From positions 71,203 to 135,202 of the forward strand of contig JBHELT010000074.1 of assembly GCA_046262935.1 (NCBI GenBank): 64,000 bases of DNA, given 5' to 3'. This document shows, piece after piece, positions 41,963 to 51,387 of this stretch (the first letter of the stretch is position 1; each line of letters begins with the position of its first letter). The DNA comes from JBHELT01 sp046262935 (GTDB lineage: Bacteria; Actinomycetota; CADDZG01; JAHWKV01). Under the pieces are notes generated by a model. That model ran no database searches and was not told the DNA's origin. It saw nothing but the letters and a program-made list of their open reading frames with translations. Position numbers and translations under genes: made by a program.

Positions 41963-42722
41963 TGCGTTCATAAAGGATGCGCAGACCTGCAAGGGTTAGT
42001 GCAGGTTCGTGGCGCGCTTGGATGGAACACTCCGAAAGCACGAGTGGCGCAAGGCCCCCCGTCGCGATCACCTCGGCGGTTCCACCTAACTCTTTCTTCA
42101 TGCGCTCCACCATACCCTCGACCAACGAGACTGCGCCGAATAGAACGCCCGAACGCACCGATTCGATCGTTGAGCGACCGATAACACTTTTCGGCATAAC
42201 CAATTCGACCCTTTGGATAAGTGCGGCCGAGTCCCAAAGCGCGCGGGCCGAGATGGTGACTCCTGGCGCGATGGCACCGCCTAGGTATTCTCCAGCTTCG
42301 CTAACTGCATCGAATGTCGTTGCCGTCCCGAAGTCGATAACGATAAGTGGTCCGCCTGCGAGAGCATGAGCCGCAACCGCATTCACTATCCGGTCGGCGC
42401 CCACCTCGCGTGGATTGTCGGTGAGGACCGGCATGCCTGTCTTTATCCCCGCCTCAACCACGACGGGATCGAAATGGAAGTACTTCTCGACCATCTCGCG
42501 CATCGCTCCTGTGAGGCTGGGGACAACGCTCGATATGACTACACCGGTAACTTGGCGCGAGAACGACAAGTCCTGGAAAGACAGGAATTCTTGAAAGATG
42601 AGCGCTAGTTCGTCGGCTGTGCGACGGGGCTCGGTCGAGGTCCGCCACTCGGCAACGATCTGCTCTGACGAGAAGATACCGATGTGAGTTTGAGTATTAC
42701 CGACATCTACGGCAAGGAGCAT
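41946..42722 (-). CDS. coaX: Type III pantothenate kinase
   Basis: A 258-residue ASKHA-fold kinase that phosphorylates pantothenate, the first step to CoA. The N-terminal phosphate loop is LLAVDVGNTQTHIGIF, with DNPREVGADRIVNAVAA and VIDFGTATTFD also conserved. It begins one base after the panD stop, so pantothenate synthesis and phosphorylation are directly coupled. Confidence 0.97.
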   Translation of the reverse strand: MLLAVDVGNTQTHIGIFSSEQIVAEWRTSTEPRRTADELALIFQEFLSFQDLSFSRQVTGVVISSVVPSLTGAMREMVEKYFHFDPVVVEAGIKTGMPVLTDNPREVGADRIVNAVAAHALAGGPLIVIDFGTATTFDAVSEAGEYLGGAIAPGVTISARALWDSAALIQRVELVMPKSVIGRSTIESVRSGVLFGAVSLVEGMVERMKKELGGTAEVIATGGLAPLVLSECSIQARHEPALTLAGLRILYERNVEPN

Positions 42723-43088
42723 CTAGTGATCGGCGGCGACTGTTATCGGTCTATTCGAATCGTCAACCAGAACGACGCGGGGAACCAAGCTCTGCGCCTC
42801 GTCATCTTCCATCTCGGCGTACGCTATGACGATGACTTTGTCGCCCTTTTGGACTAAACGCGCTGCGGCGCCGTTAAGCACAACCTGTCCTGAGTCGCGA
42901 TCGCCTTCGATGATGTAGGTCTGGAAGCGTTGACCGTTATCGATGTCAACAACGTGTACCTGCTCGAACGGGAGCATGCCCGACAACTCGATCAGAACTG
43001 GGTCAAGGGTGATGCTTCCCACATAATCGATGTTGGCGTCGGTCACGGTCGCACGGTGGATCTTTCCGTGCATCATGATGCGTTTCAT
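42723..43088 (-). CDS. panD: Aspartate 1-decarboxylase (pyruvoyl)
   Basis: A 121-residue proenzyme making beta-alanine for pantothenate. Self-cleavage is expected between Gly and Ser in DYVGSITLD (about residue 24-25), generating the pyruvoyl group. MMHGKIHRATVTDA is the typical N-terminus; the ATG at 43088 adds four residues and ATG 43076 is an alternative. It lies 14 bases after panC. Confidence 0.97.
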   Translation of the reverse strand: MKRIMMHGKIHRATVTDANIDYVGSITLDPVLIELSGMLPFEQVHVVDIDNGQRFQTYIIEGDRDSGQVVLNGAAARLVQKGDKVIVIAYAEMEDDEAQSLVPRVVLVDDSNRPITVAADH

Positions 43089-43102
43089 CTAACCCTCCTG
43101 GT

Positions 43103-43975
43103 TCAGGCCGGTTGCCCGGTCCCGACTTGGTTTTCAAGCTCGATGTTATCGATGAGTCTCGTGTGACCTATAAATGCTGCCACAGACACGACAGTCTTGC
43201 CTGAGATGACAACCGGGGGCATCAGATCGTTGCCTCCAGCAACATCGACGTATTGGATCGTGACGGAGGCATCCTGTCCGATAACAGACGAAACAACCCG
43301 TTTGATCACGCCTGGATCCACCTCGCCGCTCGCATAGGCCTCGGCCCCCGCAACCAGGGCTCGATGGATCACAGCGGCTGCCCGCCTTTCTTCAGCCGAT
43401 AGGTACTTGTTCCTGCTCGACATGGCCAGGCCATCGGGTTCACGCACGGTCTCGCAGGCAACTATCTCGACCGGCAGGCTTAGATCGCTTGTCACCTGCC
43501 TCAGCACAACCACCTGCTGATAGTCCTTCTTTCCCATGTAAACGCGGCATGGTCCGACCGCACTGAACAGCTTGACGCAAACAGTGGCAACGCCAGCGAA
43601 ATGGCCTGGCCGGTAGTAACCCTCGCTAAGGTTCGCGATCGGTCCAGGATCGACGGAGGTTGAGATGGCACCGCCTGGATACATCTGTTCGACGGAGGGA
43701 GAGAACAAGATATCTACGCCAGCCTTTTCGCAGATGGCGTGGTCTCGCTCGGGGTCTGTTGGATAACGATCGAAGTCGTCGGAGGGCCCGAACTGCAAAG
43801 GGTTGACGAATATCGAAACAACAACGACGTCGTTGTCGCGCTTCGCCCGCTCGATCAATGAAACATGACCGTCATGCAAGTACCCCATGGTGGGAACGAA
43901 GCCAACTCGTTTCGAATATTTGCGCTCGGCATCTAAGCTCGCGCGAAGGTCTTCGATAGATCCGGTCGCGATCAT
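43103..43975 (-). CDS. panC: Pantothenate synthetase
   Basis: A 290-residue ligase joining pantoate and beta-alanine. The nucleotide-binding motifs are FVPTMGYLHDGHVSLI (HxGH) and MGKKDYQQV, with MSSRNKYLS in the KMSKS position. The start overlaps the stop of the DUF2520 gene by 4 bases. Confidence 0.97.
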   Translation of the reverse strand: MIATGSIEDLRASLDAERKYSKRVGFVPTMGYLHDGHVSLIERAKRDNDVVVVSIFVNPLQFGPSDDFDRYPTDPERDHAICEKAGVDILFSPSVEQMYPGGAISTSVDPGPIANLSEGYYRPGHFAGVATVCVKLFSAVGPCRVYMGKKDYQQVVVLRQVTSDLSLPVEIVACETVREPDGLAMSSRNKYLSAEERRAAAVIHRALVAGAEAYASGEVDPGVIKRVVSSVIGQDASVTIQYVDVAGGNDLMPPVVISGKTVVSVAAFIGHTRLIDNIELENQVGTGQPA

Positions 43976-44829
43976 CCGCTTCCTTCGAGCAGAGACTTGA
44001 TCTGAGACACTTGCGTGGCCGAGATCGAACCACGACCCTCGGCTATCGCAAGTGCAGACAAGCCGAGTGTGACGTAAGCATCTCTAACGGCGCCATCGGT
44101 GCCAAGGCGCGTCAGGTGCCTTGCGATGGTTGATGCGTCCCCTCGCGCGAATGGCCCGGTGAGCGCGTTCGCCGGTCCGAGTTTTTCGAGATTGGCAAGG
44201 GTCCCCGACATCAGGGGCAAGTACGGAGCGATGTCACGCCCTGTCTCCTCGATGAGGTAAGCAAGCACGGTTAGGAAGTTGGAAGCGATCACCGCGTCCA
44301 AGTGATACTGATCGCGCTCTTCGTCACTCAACCAGAGCACGCGGCCCCCAACCGCTTCTACGAAGCCTTGCGACCAATCGCGCATAACATCGTCGCAGGT
44401 CACGCCGAACCATGAACCGGGGATGCGCTCGATCCCGCGCTCAACATCGGGCACCGACTGAAGAACATGGGCCGCCACTATCTGAGCGCCAGCCGTCTGC
44501 AGCGGGACTAATGGCTGAAGGCCTATCGAACCCGCAGCATGAAGAACCACCGTGCCTGGCTCGAGTTGCACCCCAGCGAGGTCTTCGGCCACCTTGGCGA
44601 CCACGTCGTCGGGAACCGCGATCAAGATCGCATCGGCGCCTTCGATCACATCTAAGAAAGATGTTGAACTGGGGCATCCGATGTGACTCGACGCTCTGTC
44701 GAGTGAGGCTGATGACCGCCCTGATGCTCCGATGATGCGGTGACCAGCCCTTTTGAGCAGAACTCCAAGGCTAACGCCAACGCGGCCCGCGCCGATTATC
44801 GAGAAAGAGGTATGAGGTTCGAATCGCAT
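43972..44829 (-). CDS. Rossmann-like / DUF2520 oxidoreductase
   Basis: A 285-residue NAD(P)-binding protein. SIIGAGRVGVSLG (about 10-22) is the dinucleotide motif and ILIAVPDDVV follows; the C-terminal helical DUF2520 domain contains YHLDAVIASNFL. Its fixed position before panC, and its ketopantoate-reductase-like fold, make a step in pantoate synthesis plausible but unproven. Overlaps panC by 4 bases. Confidence 0.85.
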   Translation of the reverse strand: MRFEPHTSFSIIGAGRVGVSLGVLLKRAGHRIIGASGRSSASLDRASSHIGCPSSTSFLDVIEGADAILIAVPDDVVAKVAEDLAGVQLEPGTVVLHAAGSIGLQPLVPLQTAGAQIVAAHVLQSVPDVERGIERIPGSWFGVTCDDVMRDWSQGFVEAVGGRVLWLSDEERDQYHLDAVIASNFLTVLAYLIEETGRDIAPYLPLMSGTLANLEKLGPANALTGPFARGDASTIARHLTRLGTDGAVRDAYVTLGLSALAIAEGRGSISATQVSQIKSLLEGSG

Positions 44830-44859
44830 GGGTGATCCAGTTCGTAGATACCGGTCGAT

Positions 44860-45366
44860 TCAAGTATAGGCGTCACCTATCGGCCCCGATAACCGGACTC
44901 CGTCGATCTGATTCGAACCGTGTGACGAATAAACCGACAATGGCTCACCCGAAGGCAATTCGAGGTCGGGACACATCTCAAGAAGTGGAACCATCACGAA
45001 CTCACGGTTGGTCAGCTCCGCGTGAGGGATGACCACATCGTCGTCACACACGATGGACGAGCCGTAAAGAAGCAGATCCAGATCGATGACGCGCGGTCCC
45101 CAATGTTCGTCTGACAGGGTCCTGCCAAGCAGGGCTTCGATCTGTTTGAGATGACGCAAAAGATCACGAGCTTCGAGTTCGGTTTCAACTTCGCAGGCCG
45201 CGTTCAAGAAGTCGGGTTGTGGGGGCCCAACCGGATCGGTGTCATACGCCGACGAGATCCGAGTCAGTTTCGTCGAAGCGATCGCCGCAATCTCGTGCAG
45301 AGCGCGCTTGATGTTGGATAGGCGGTCACCAAGGTTCGAACCTAACCCGATGTAAGCCAGGGTCAC
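44860..45366 (-). CDS. folK: 2-amino-4-hydroxy-6-hydroxymethyldihydropteridine pyrophosphokinase
   Basis: A 168-residue HPPK that pyrophosphorylates hydroxymethyl-dihydropterin. YIGLGSNLGDR (5-15) and WGPRVIDLDLLLYG (catalytic Asp pair) are intact. Start overlaps folB by 4 bases, consistent with the two consecutive folate steps being coupled. Confidence 0.97.
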   Translation of the reverse strand: MTLAYIGLGSNLGDRLSNIKRALHEIAAIASTKLTRISSAYDTDPVGPPQPDFLNAACEVETELEARDLLRHLKQIEALLGRTLSDEHWGPRVIDLDLLLYGSSIVCDDDVVIPHAELTNREFVMVPLLEMCPDLELPSGEPLSVYSSHGSNQIDGVRLSGPIGDAYT

Positions 45367-45722
45367 CTTCCCCGTTGGATCTCCACGATAACCGCCTCGA
45401 GGTCGGCTTCGATCGGAGGAGTTGGCTTGGCCACCCTCACGAGGGTTGAAAACACTTCACGGTGGCCGAGCACTGCATCGGCTATCCGTTCTGCTAGTGC
45501 TTCGATCAAGGTATATCGCTCCATCGAGACGATACGCTGGACCTCTTTGATCAACGAGTCGTAATCGAGTGTTTTGCCGAGCAAGTCGCTCATGCCGGCC
45601 TCGCGAAGATCCAGGCGACATTCGACATCGACTATGAAGTGCTGACCATGTTCGCGCTCGATGCGATTGGCGCCGTGATAGCCGAACACCTTAAGGCCAG
45701 TGATGATGATCTTGTCGCTCAT
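45363..45722 (-). CDS. folB: Dihydroneopterin aldolase
   Basis: A 119-residue FolB. The N-terminus has GLKVFGYHGANRIEREHGQHF with the substrate-binding Tyr and Glu, and the C-terminal VRVAKPTPPIEADLEAV segment carries the catalytic lysine region. Overlaps both folP and folK by 4 bases. Confidence 0.96.
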   Translation of the reverse strand: MSDKIIITGLKVFGYHGANRIEREHGQHFIVDVECRLDLREAGMSDLLGKTLDYDSLIKEVQRIVSMERYTLIEALAERIADAVLGHREVFSTLVRVAKPTPPIEADLEAVIVEIQRGR

Positions 45723-46582
45723 AGCGATAGCCCGTCGCCCGACGCGAGGGGGCCCCTGAGTGCTTCGGTCATGCGAGCCACCCGCACCATCTCCTTCACG
45801 TCATGCACCCGCACGATATCTACCCCCTGCTCAACCAACAATGACACAGTCGCGGCTGTTCCCTCGAGGCGCTCATCGGCTTCGAGCCCAAGGACCGCAC
45901 CGATGAACCTCTTGCGCGACGGTCCCACCAGGACGGGAAACCCTTCTTGCTTGAACCGCTTGACCGACCTTATCAAGGCCAGGTTGTGTTCAAGCGTCTT
46001 TCCGAACCCGATCCCCGGATCGATCACGATCGATCCCGGCGAGATCCCGCGGTTCTCAGCCCATCTGGCCCGTTGAGCGAGCCATCCCTGCACTTCGGCC
46101 ACGACATCTTTGTAATGGGGGTCTGTCTGCATGGTCTTGGGGTCACCTTGCATGTGCATCAGAACCACCCCGGCACTCGCCCCTCTGACCACGTCTACCA
46201 TCGAAGGGTCGTGGCTCATCGCGGAAACGTCGTTCACGATGATCGCTCCTGCACCGAGCGCCGCCTCGGCCACACTTGCCTTTCGAGTGTCGATCGAAAC
46301 GGGCACCGTGAGCTGGGTGGTGATCTGTTCGATCACTGGAATGACTCGACGCAACTCCTCGACGGTGTCAACTGCGGCCGCGCCCGGACGGGTCGACTCA
46401 CCGCCGATATCGACGATATCGGCTCCATCTTCGACCATCTGCCGAGCCGCCCCGACGGCTGCGTCGATGTTGATGTTCCTGCCGCCATCGAAGAAGGAGT
46501 CGGGAGTCACATTCAAGATGCCCATCACAACGCAGCGCGCACCAACTTCGATAACCCTGTCCACGCAACGCCATAATTTCAC
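45719..46582 (-). CDS. folP: Dihydropteroate synthase
   Basis: A 287-residue TIM-barrel enzyme joining the pterin to p-aminobenzoate. MGILNVTPDSFFDGG, DIGGESTRPGA, IVIDPGIGFGKT and PVLVGPSRKRFIG are the pterin, phosphate and sulfonamide-sensitive motifs. It starts 22 bases after folE and overlaps folB. Confidence 0.97.
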   Translation of the reverse strand: MKLWRCVDRVIEVGARCVVMGILNVTPDSFFDGGRNINIDAAVGAARQMVEDGADIVDIGGESTRPGAAAVDTVEELRRVIPVIEQITTQLTVPVSIDTRKASVAEAALGAGAIIVNDVSAMSHDPSMVDVVRGASAGVVLMHMQGDPKTMQTDPHYKDVVAEVQGWLAQRARWAENRGISPGSIVIDPGIGFGKTLEHNLALIRSVKRFKQEGFPVLVGPSRKRFIGAVLGLEADERLEGTAATVSLLVEQGVDIVRVHDVKEMVRVARMTEALRGPLASGDGLSL

Positions 46583-46604
46583 GGCAGGCTCGCCCCAACA
46601 TCCA

Positions 46605-47168
46605 TCAGATCCCTCGCATCAGCCTCATGGCTTCTTCCCGGGTAGCCACGTTTTCACGGAACAGACCACGCACCGCCGATGTAACTGTTAGTGACCCTGG
46701 TTTTTGAACACCGCGCATGGTCATGCATAGATGCTCTGCCTCAACGACGACGAATACGCCGCGAGGATCAAGTCTCTTCTGCATGGCATCGGCGATCTGC
46801 ATCGTCATACGCTCTTGCACCTGCGGCCTGCGCGATGCGACCTCTACAACGCGCGCCAGTTTCGACAGGCCTGTAATCTGACCCTTCCTATTGGGCAGAT
46901 AGCCTACGTGCGCCTTGCCGATCCACGGAAGCAAGTGATGTTCGCACATGCTGTATACGGCAAGATCGCGCACCATGATCATCTCGTCGTAATCGGATTC
47001 GAACAAAACATCTATCTCGTCGGCTGGATCCTTGCCGATGCCCGAGAAGATCTCGTTGTACATGCGCGCGACGCGGGCTGGCGTTTCGCGGACATCCGCT
47101 CGGTTGGGATCTTCGCCAACCGCTGCGAGTATCTTCCTGACGGAATCCTCGATGGCCTCATCATTCAT
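46605..47168 (-). CDS. folE: GTP cyclohydrolase I
   Basis: A 187-residue zinc enzyme opening the folate pathway from GTP. Zinc ligands are in SMCEHHLLP and EAEHLCM, with the substrate loop in QERMTMQIADA. It overlaps the YciI-like gene by 8 bases. Confidence 0.97.
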   Translation of the reverse strand: MNDEAIEDSVRKILAAVGEDPNRADVRETPARVARMYNEIFSGIGKDPADEIDVLFESDYDEMIMVRDLAVYSMCEHHLLPWIGKAHVGYLPNRKGQITGLSKLARVVEVASRRPQVQERMTMQIADAMQKRLDPRGVFVVVEAEHLCMTMRGVQKPGSLTVTSAVRGLFRENVATREEAMRLMRGI

Positions 47169-47451
47169 CGAATGGGACCAGGTTCACGCGCCTTATCTTG
47201 TAGCCGGTCCACACACCTTGTCGCCAGTAGATGTCGCTTTTCACGATGGCTTCGGCGGCATCCTCGGACTCAACAGCCAGTATCAGAAGCGTAGCGCTCA
47301 TATCGGCGAATGGTCCTGCAAGAAGCAGGGCCCCCTCTTTGTGCAATTTTCGGAGTCGCTCCAGATGTTGCTCACGAAATGGCTCACGCTTCGTCTCGGC
47401 CCCCTCGACGTAGATCGCTTCAACTAAGTGGCAGCCTTGAGTTTCAACCAT
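47161..47451 (-). CDS. YCII-domain protein
   Basis: A 96-residue dimeric alpha/beta-barrel protein of the YciI family. R..HLERLRKLHKEGALLLAGPF is the signature with the His and Asp residues thought to be catalytic. Its reaction is unknown. It is sandwiched between ftsH and folE within the operon; 15 bases separate it from the ftsH stop. Confidence 0.85.
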   Translation of the reverse strand: MVETQGCHLVEAIYVEGAETKREPFREQHLERLRKLHKEGALLLAGPFADMSATLLILAVESEDAAEAIVKSDIYWRQGVWTGYKIRRVNLVPFDE

Positions 47452-47466
47452 CGCCGGAGGGTACTC

Positions 47467-49410
47467 TCAGGCTGGTGCTGGTTCGGCACCACCGGTTGGG
47501 CGTCTGCGGGGCTTCGCTGGTTTCTTCGCCGTGGTGTCCGCGCCGGTCTGCATCGCAGCGCGACCGCTGGCCTCGCGAAGCAGACGGGGGATCTCGTTTC
47601 GGATGGCCCGTTTAGGAACATCGGCGAACAGTTCTTCGACCTCGTGCTTCTCGACCGTTTCCTTCTCGATGAGCCGGTCGACCATCGCGTCCAGATGTGA
47701 ACGGTAGGTCGAACAGATCTCCCATGCTTCGGTGTGCGCCTCGTCTACGAGCCTTCTGATCTCTTGGTCGATCTCGGCCGCGACCGACTCGGAATAGTCG
47801 GGATGTGCTGAAATATCACGCCCAAGGAACGGCTGATCAACCTTTTCGCCAAGGGCCATCGGCCCAAGGGCTTCGCTCATGCCGTACTCACAAACCATCT
47901 TGCGCGCGATCGAAGTAACGCGCTCGAGGTCGTTGCTGGCTCCGGTTGTTGGGTCTTGGAAGACAAGTTCCTCGGCCACCCTTCCGCCAAGCAGCAGCGC
48001 AAGTTGATCGATGAGCTCGGAGCGCGACTGCAGCACGCGATCTTCTAGAGGAAGGTTGAGGGTGTATCCAAGGGCCCTGCCCCTAGAGATGATCGAGACC
48101 TTGTGAACGGGGTCGGCATTCGGAAGGGCCCAACTCACAAGTGCGTGGCCGGCCTCGTGGTAAGCGATGATCCGCTTCTCCCGCTCGGAGATGATGCGGG
48201 ACTTGCGTTCGGGGCCTGCGATGACCCGTTCGATAGCTTCTTCCAATTCCGACATCGAGATGTCTTTCTTGTTCCGCCTGGCTGCGAGCAGAGCCGCTTC
48301 GTTGACCACGTTGGCCAAGTCGGCTCCGGTGAAACCAGGAGTCCTTCGCGCAAGAATCCCGAGGTCTACATCTTTACCAAGTGGCTTGCCACGCGCGTGG
48401 ACCTTGAGGATCTGCTCGCGTCCCTTCAGATCGGCTCGGTCGATAACGATCTGGCGGTCAAAACGTCCTGGCCGAAGAAGCGCAGGATCCAAGATGTCTG
48501 GCCGGTTGGTCGCCGCCATCAAGATGACCCCGGTTCGCACGTCGAATCCATCCATCTCGACGAGCAGTTGGTTAAGGGTCTGCTCACGCTCATCGTGTCC
48601 GCCACCCAAGCCCGCGCCTCGATGACGGCCAACGGCATCTATCTCATCAACGAAAACGATGGCAGGAGCGCTTGCCTTAGCCTGCTCGAAGAGGTCGTGC
48701 ACCCTTGCGGCACCAACACCCACGAACATCTCGACGAAATCCGAACCCGATATCGAGAAGAAGGGGACTCCGGCCTCGCCAGCTACCGCGCGGGCAAGCA
48801 GGGTCTTGCCGGTCCCAGGGGGGCCGAAGAGAAGCACACCTTTGGGGATCTTGGCTCCCATCGCCTGGAACTTGGCCGGGTTCTCGAGGAATTCCTTGAT
48901 CTCCTCGAGTTCTTCGATGGCTTCGTCAACTCCGGCAACGTCGCCGAAGGTGATCTTGGGTTGGTCCTTGCTCACGAGTTTGGTCTTGGCTTTGCCGAAA
49001 CTCATCACTCGGTTCCCACCGCCCTGCATCTGCTGGAACAGGAAGAAGAAGATGCCGATGACGATTATGAAAGGCAAGATGTTGGCAAGAAGAGAGGTCC
49101 ATACCGAGGGGTTCTCGGCCCTTATCTTCAATATCTTCGTTGAGTTTTGCTCTTTGAGTTCCTTCTGCAATTCGGCCAGATCACCGAACTCTGAACGGAA
49201 TTTGGTCTTGTCTTTCAACTCGCCCTCGATGCGCGAGCTTCCTTTGTAAGCGGTCAGACTCAAGACCTCGTGGTTGTCGATGGCCTGAGCAACTTCGCCG
49301 TATTCGATCTTCTTGGCAGTGCCGCCTTTGCCTATGGCAGCGGCGACGATCCAGATCCCGATGATGATTATCAGGAAATAGAAGATGGGGTTCTTGAGCA
49401 ATCTATTCAC
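47467..49410 (-). CDS. ftsH: ATP-dependent zinc metalloprotease FtsH
   Basis: A 647-residue membrane AAA protease that degrades misfolded membrane and regulatory proteins. Two membrane helices (about 8-26 and 111-128) flank a small external domain. Walker A GPPGTGKTLLA, Walker B IVFVDEIDAVGR, the arginine-finger region and the zinc motif HEAGHALVSW follow. The Pro/Arg-rich C-terminal tail is disordered. Divergence from usual: none seen. Confidence 0.98.
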   Translation of the reverse strand: MNRLLKNPIFYFLIIIIGIWIVAAAIGKGGTAKKIEYGEVAQAIDNHEVLSLTAYKGSSRIEGELKDKTKFRSEFGDLAELQKELKEQNSTKILKIRAENPSVWTSLLANILPFIIVIGIFFFLFQQMQGGGNRVMSFGKAKTKLVSKDQPKITFGDVAGVDEAIEELEEIKEFLENPAKFQAMGAKIPKGVLLFGPPGTGKTLLARAVAGEAGVPFFSISGSDFVEMFVGVGAARVHDLFEQAKASAPAIVFVDEIDAVGRHRGAGLGGGHDEREQTLNQLLVEMDGFDVRTGVILMAATNRPDILDPALLRPGRFDRQIVIDRADLKGREQILKVHARGKPLGKDVDLGILARRTPGFTGADLANVVNEAALLAARRNKKDISMSELEEAIERVIAGPERKSRIISEREKRIIAYHEAGHALVSWALPNADPVHKVSIISRGRALGYTLNLPLEDRVLQSRSELIDQLALLLGGRVAEELVFQDPTTGASNDLERVTSIARKMVCEYGMSEALGPMALGEKVDQPFLGRDISAHPDYSESVAAEIDQEIRRLVDEAHTEAWEICSTYRSHLDAMVDRLIEKETVEKHEVEELFADVPKRAIRNEIPRLLREASGRAAMQTGADTTAKKPAKPRRRPTGGAEPAPA

Positions 49411-49439
49411 GGTGCGGTCAGCGTAGCACGACGCCCAAA

Positions 49440-49991
49440 CTAACCCAATCCTTCGCCGGGGCCGACGCCTTGGAGCAGGGCTATGAAAGGTAGATGACGA
49501 TGACGCTGTTCGTAATCGAGGCCATAGCCGATCACGAACTGTGGAGGGATCTCGAAGCCCTCGTAGCGAACGTCCAGATCAACCTTCTGGATCCCGGACT
49601 TTCGTAGAAGCGCACACACCTCCAGGCTGGCAGGGCGTCTGGCCTTTAGATACTTCAAAAGATAATTGAGCGTCAAGCCGGAGTCGATGATGTCTTCTAC
49701 CAGCAGAACATGCCTGCCGGAGATCTCGTAATCGAGGTCCTTGAGGATCCGAACCACGCCTGAGGTCTTGGTTGCGCTTCCATAGCTCGACACAGCCATG
49801 AAATCGAACTCGAGGGGCAGTTGGATCTGCCGCGCGAGGTCACTCATCATCATGAAGGCACCCTTCAACACGCCGACGAGCAGAAGGTCTTTATCGCGAT
49901 AGTCGTCGGTGATCCGCTTCGCCAGTTCGCGGATCTTGTCTTGGATCTCGTGCTCGGGGATCAGGATCTCGCCGACTTCAGCCTCGTGCAA
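49440..49991 (-). CDS. hpt: Hypoxanthine phosphoribosyltransferase
   Basis: A 183-residue purine-salvage enzyme making IMP/GMP from PRPP. The PRPP loop is VLLVEDIIDSGLTLNYLL, with LLVGVLKGAFMMMSDL near the N-terminus and FVIGYGLDYEQRHR near the C-terminus. The TTG at 49991 is chosen because GGAGG lies 4 bases upstream. tilS precedes it, as in mycobacteria. Confidence 0.96.
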   Translation of the reverse strand: MHEAEVGEILIPEHEIQDKIRELAKRITDDYRDKDLLLVGVLKGAFMMMSDLARQIQLPLEFDFMAVSSYGSATKTSGVVRILKDLDYEISGRHVLLVEDIIDSGLTLNYLLKYLKARRPASLEVCALLRKSGIQKVDLDVRYEGFEIPPQFVIGYGLDYEQRHRHLPFIALLQGVGPGEGLG

Positions 49992-50025
49992 TGTTCCTCC
50001 GTATCGGGCCTGCGCAGATGCGAGC

Positions 50026-51387
50026 CTAAGTGTCCGCGGTGGCTTCTCGCAACCACGGCTCAATCTCGATCACGATCACCGAGCGCGAGGCAGAGGTGAC
50101 CTTGAAAGACTCACTCATGCGGATCCCGATGAGCCAAGCCACCGTATCACCCGAAACCACAAGTCCGATGCTTGCACGGGTACGACGCGGCAATTTCTCG
50201 TCGATGAAGATGTCGTGGATCTTCTTGGAGCCCTTCATCCCAAGGGGGATCATCCGGTCCCCAGGCTGGAATTGCCTTAGGGATAACTCTCGGTCGCCCA
50301 CAGAGCCATCGAATGCTTGCGAAAGTCCATGGGGATCCAGATCGGTTGGGAGTTTTCCCTGGGATGCGTGGACGACGAAACCCCATCCCTCACACACCGT
50401 CGTCCCTGGAACGGCGATCGGGATCTCGGGCAGCGTTGGCGGTTCGGGATGAACACCGACCATCAGATGATCGGGTTCACTCCAGATGGACAGGTTCGCG
50501 CTTACATCCAAGCGGCTACCCGTTACCGGCAATACCTTAGATGTGATGTCCGACACGAGTCGAGAAGAAACTCGGTAGGGGTCGAGTCCCGCTTCGCCCA
50601 ACAACATCCGAACGATCGCCTTGCGCACACTCGGTTCCTCTGAAGCGACAGCCCCCCGGTCGATGCGCAGGCCTGCATCGCCAAGCCCTGCGCGCTGGTC
50701 CACGACTTCGGCGGCTCGCCTTAGGGTTTGCGATGCCTCACGACGCGCGGCATAGCCTTGGTTCAACAACTCCACGGTCAAAGCGTCGCCCGCATCAGTC
50801 AATTCCAGGCGGGTCCGGTTGCGCGTGAATCGCAGGTCCTGATTGGTTGGGTCTTCGAGATAGGCGATGCGAGCACCCGCGCACACCGCCCTGGTGTCGG
50901 ACCGGCGTGTTCGGATCAGCGGTCTCACGAAGCGGCCTCTCTTGGGTGGTATGCCAAGAGGAAAACCACCGCGCCGTTTGCGCATCAAAACGGTCTCGGC
51001 GTCATCGTCGGAGGTATGACCGGTGGCTATCTTGTCCGTGCCAGCTTCGGTTGACATCTCCAACAATGCAACGTAGCGAACCGCTCGCGCCTCGCTTTCG
51101 GTGGGTGGAGAAACTGCAACGCGCCGGTGAAGCAGCTCCACACCCATCGAGTCCGCAACGGCAGTGCAATGCTCGATGTCTTTAAAGGATCCGGGCCTCA
51201 TCGCATGGTCGACGTGCAGGAGAGTGACCTTGTATCCGAGTTCAAGAAGCAAGATCGCAAGAGCTGTCGAATCGGGGCCCCCACTGAACGCGACCGAGAT
51301 GGCCTCGCCGGGTGTCAACATATGGAATTCACCAACGGTCTGGGCGACCGTGCGCTTGATCGCGTCTAGAGGGCGCGCTTCACCCAT
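50026..51387 (-). CDS. tilS: tRNA(Ile)-lysidine synthase
   Basis: A 453-residue PP-loop ATPase that puts lysidine on C34 of tRNA-Ile(CAU). The P-loop AFSGGPDSTALA lies at about 32-43, with LLHVDHAMR and ATGHTSDDDAETVLM after it; the C-terminal TilS domain carries MKGSKKIHDIFID. The ATG overlaps the end of the metalloprotease gene by 22 bases. Confidence 0.95.
   Translation of the reverse strand: MGEARPLDAIKRTVAQTVGEFHMLTPGEAISVAFSGGPDSTALAILLLELGYKVTLLHVDHAMRPGSFKDIEHCTAVADSMGVELLHRRVAVSPPTESEARAVRYVALLEMSTEAGTDKIATGHTSDDDAETVLMRKRRGGFPLGIPPKRGRFVRPLIRTRRSDTRAVCAGARIAYLEDPTNQDLRFTRNRTRLELTDAGDALTVELLNQGYAARREASQTLRRAAEVVDQRAGLGDAGLRIDRGAVASEEPSVRKAIVRMLLGEAGLDPYRVSSRLVSDITSKVLPVTGSRLDVSANLSIWSEPDHLMVGVHPEPPTLPEIPIAVPGTTVCEGWGFVVHASQGKLPTDLDPHGLSQAFDGSVGDRELSLRQFQPGDRMIPLGMKGSKKIHDIFIDEKLPRRTRASIGLVVSGDTVAWLIGIRMSESFKVTSASRSVIVIEIEPWLREATADT

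Noticed and set aside
48103..49143. 346-codon plus-strand frame opposite ftsH
   Set aside because: Antisense shadow of a highly conserved gene; composition reflects codon bias of the other strand.
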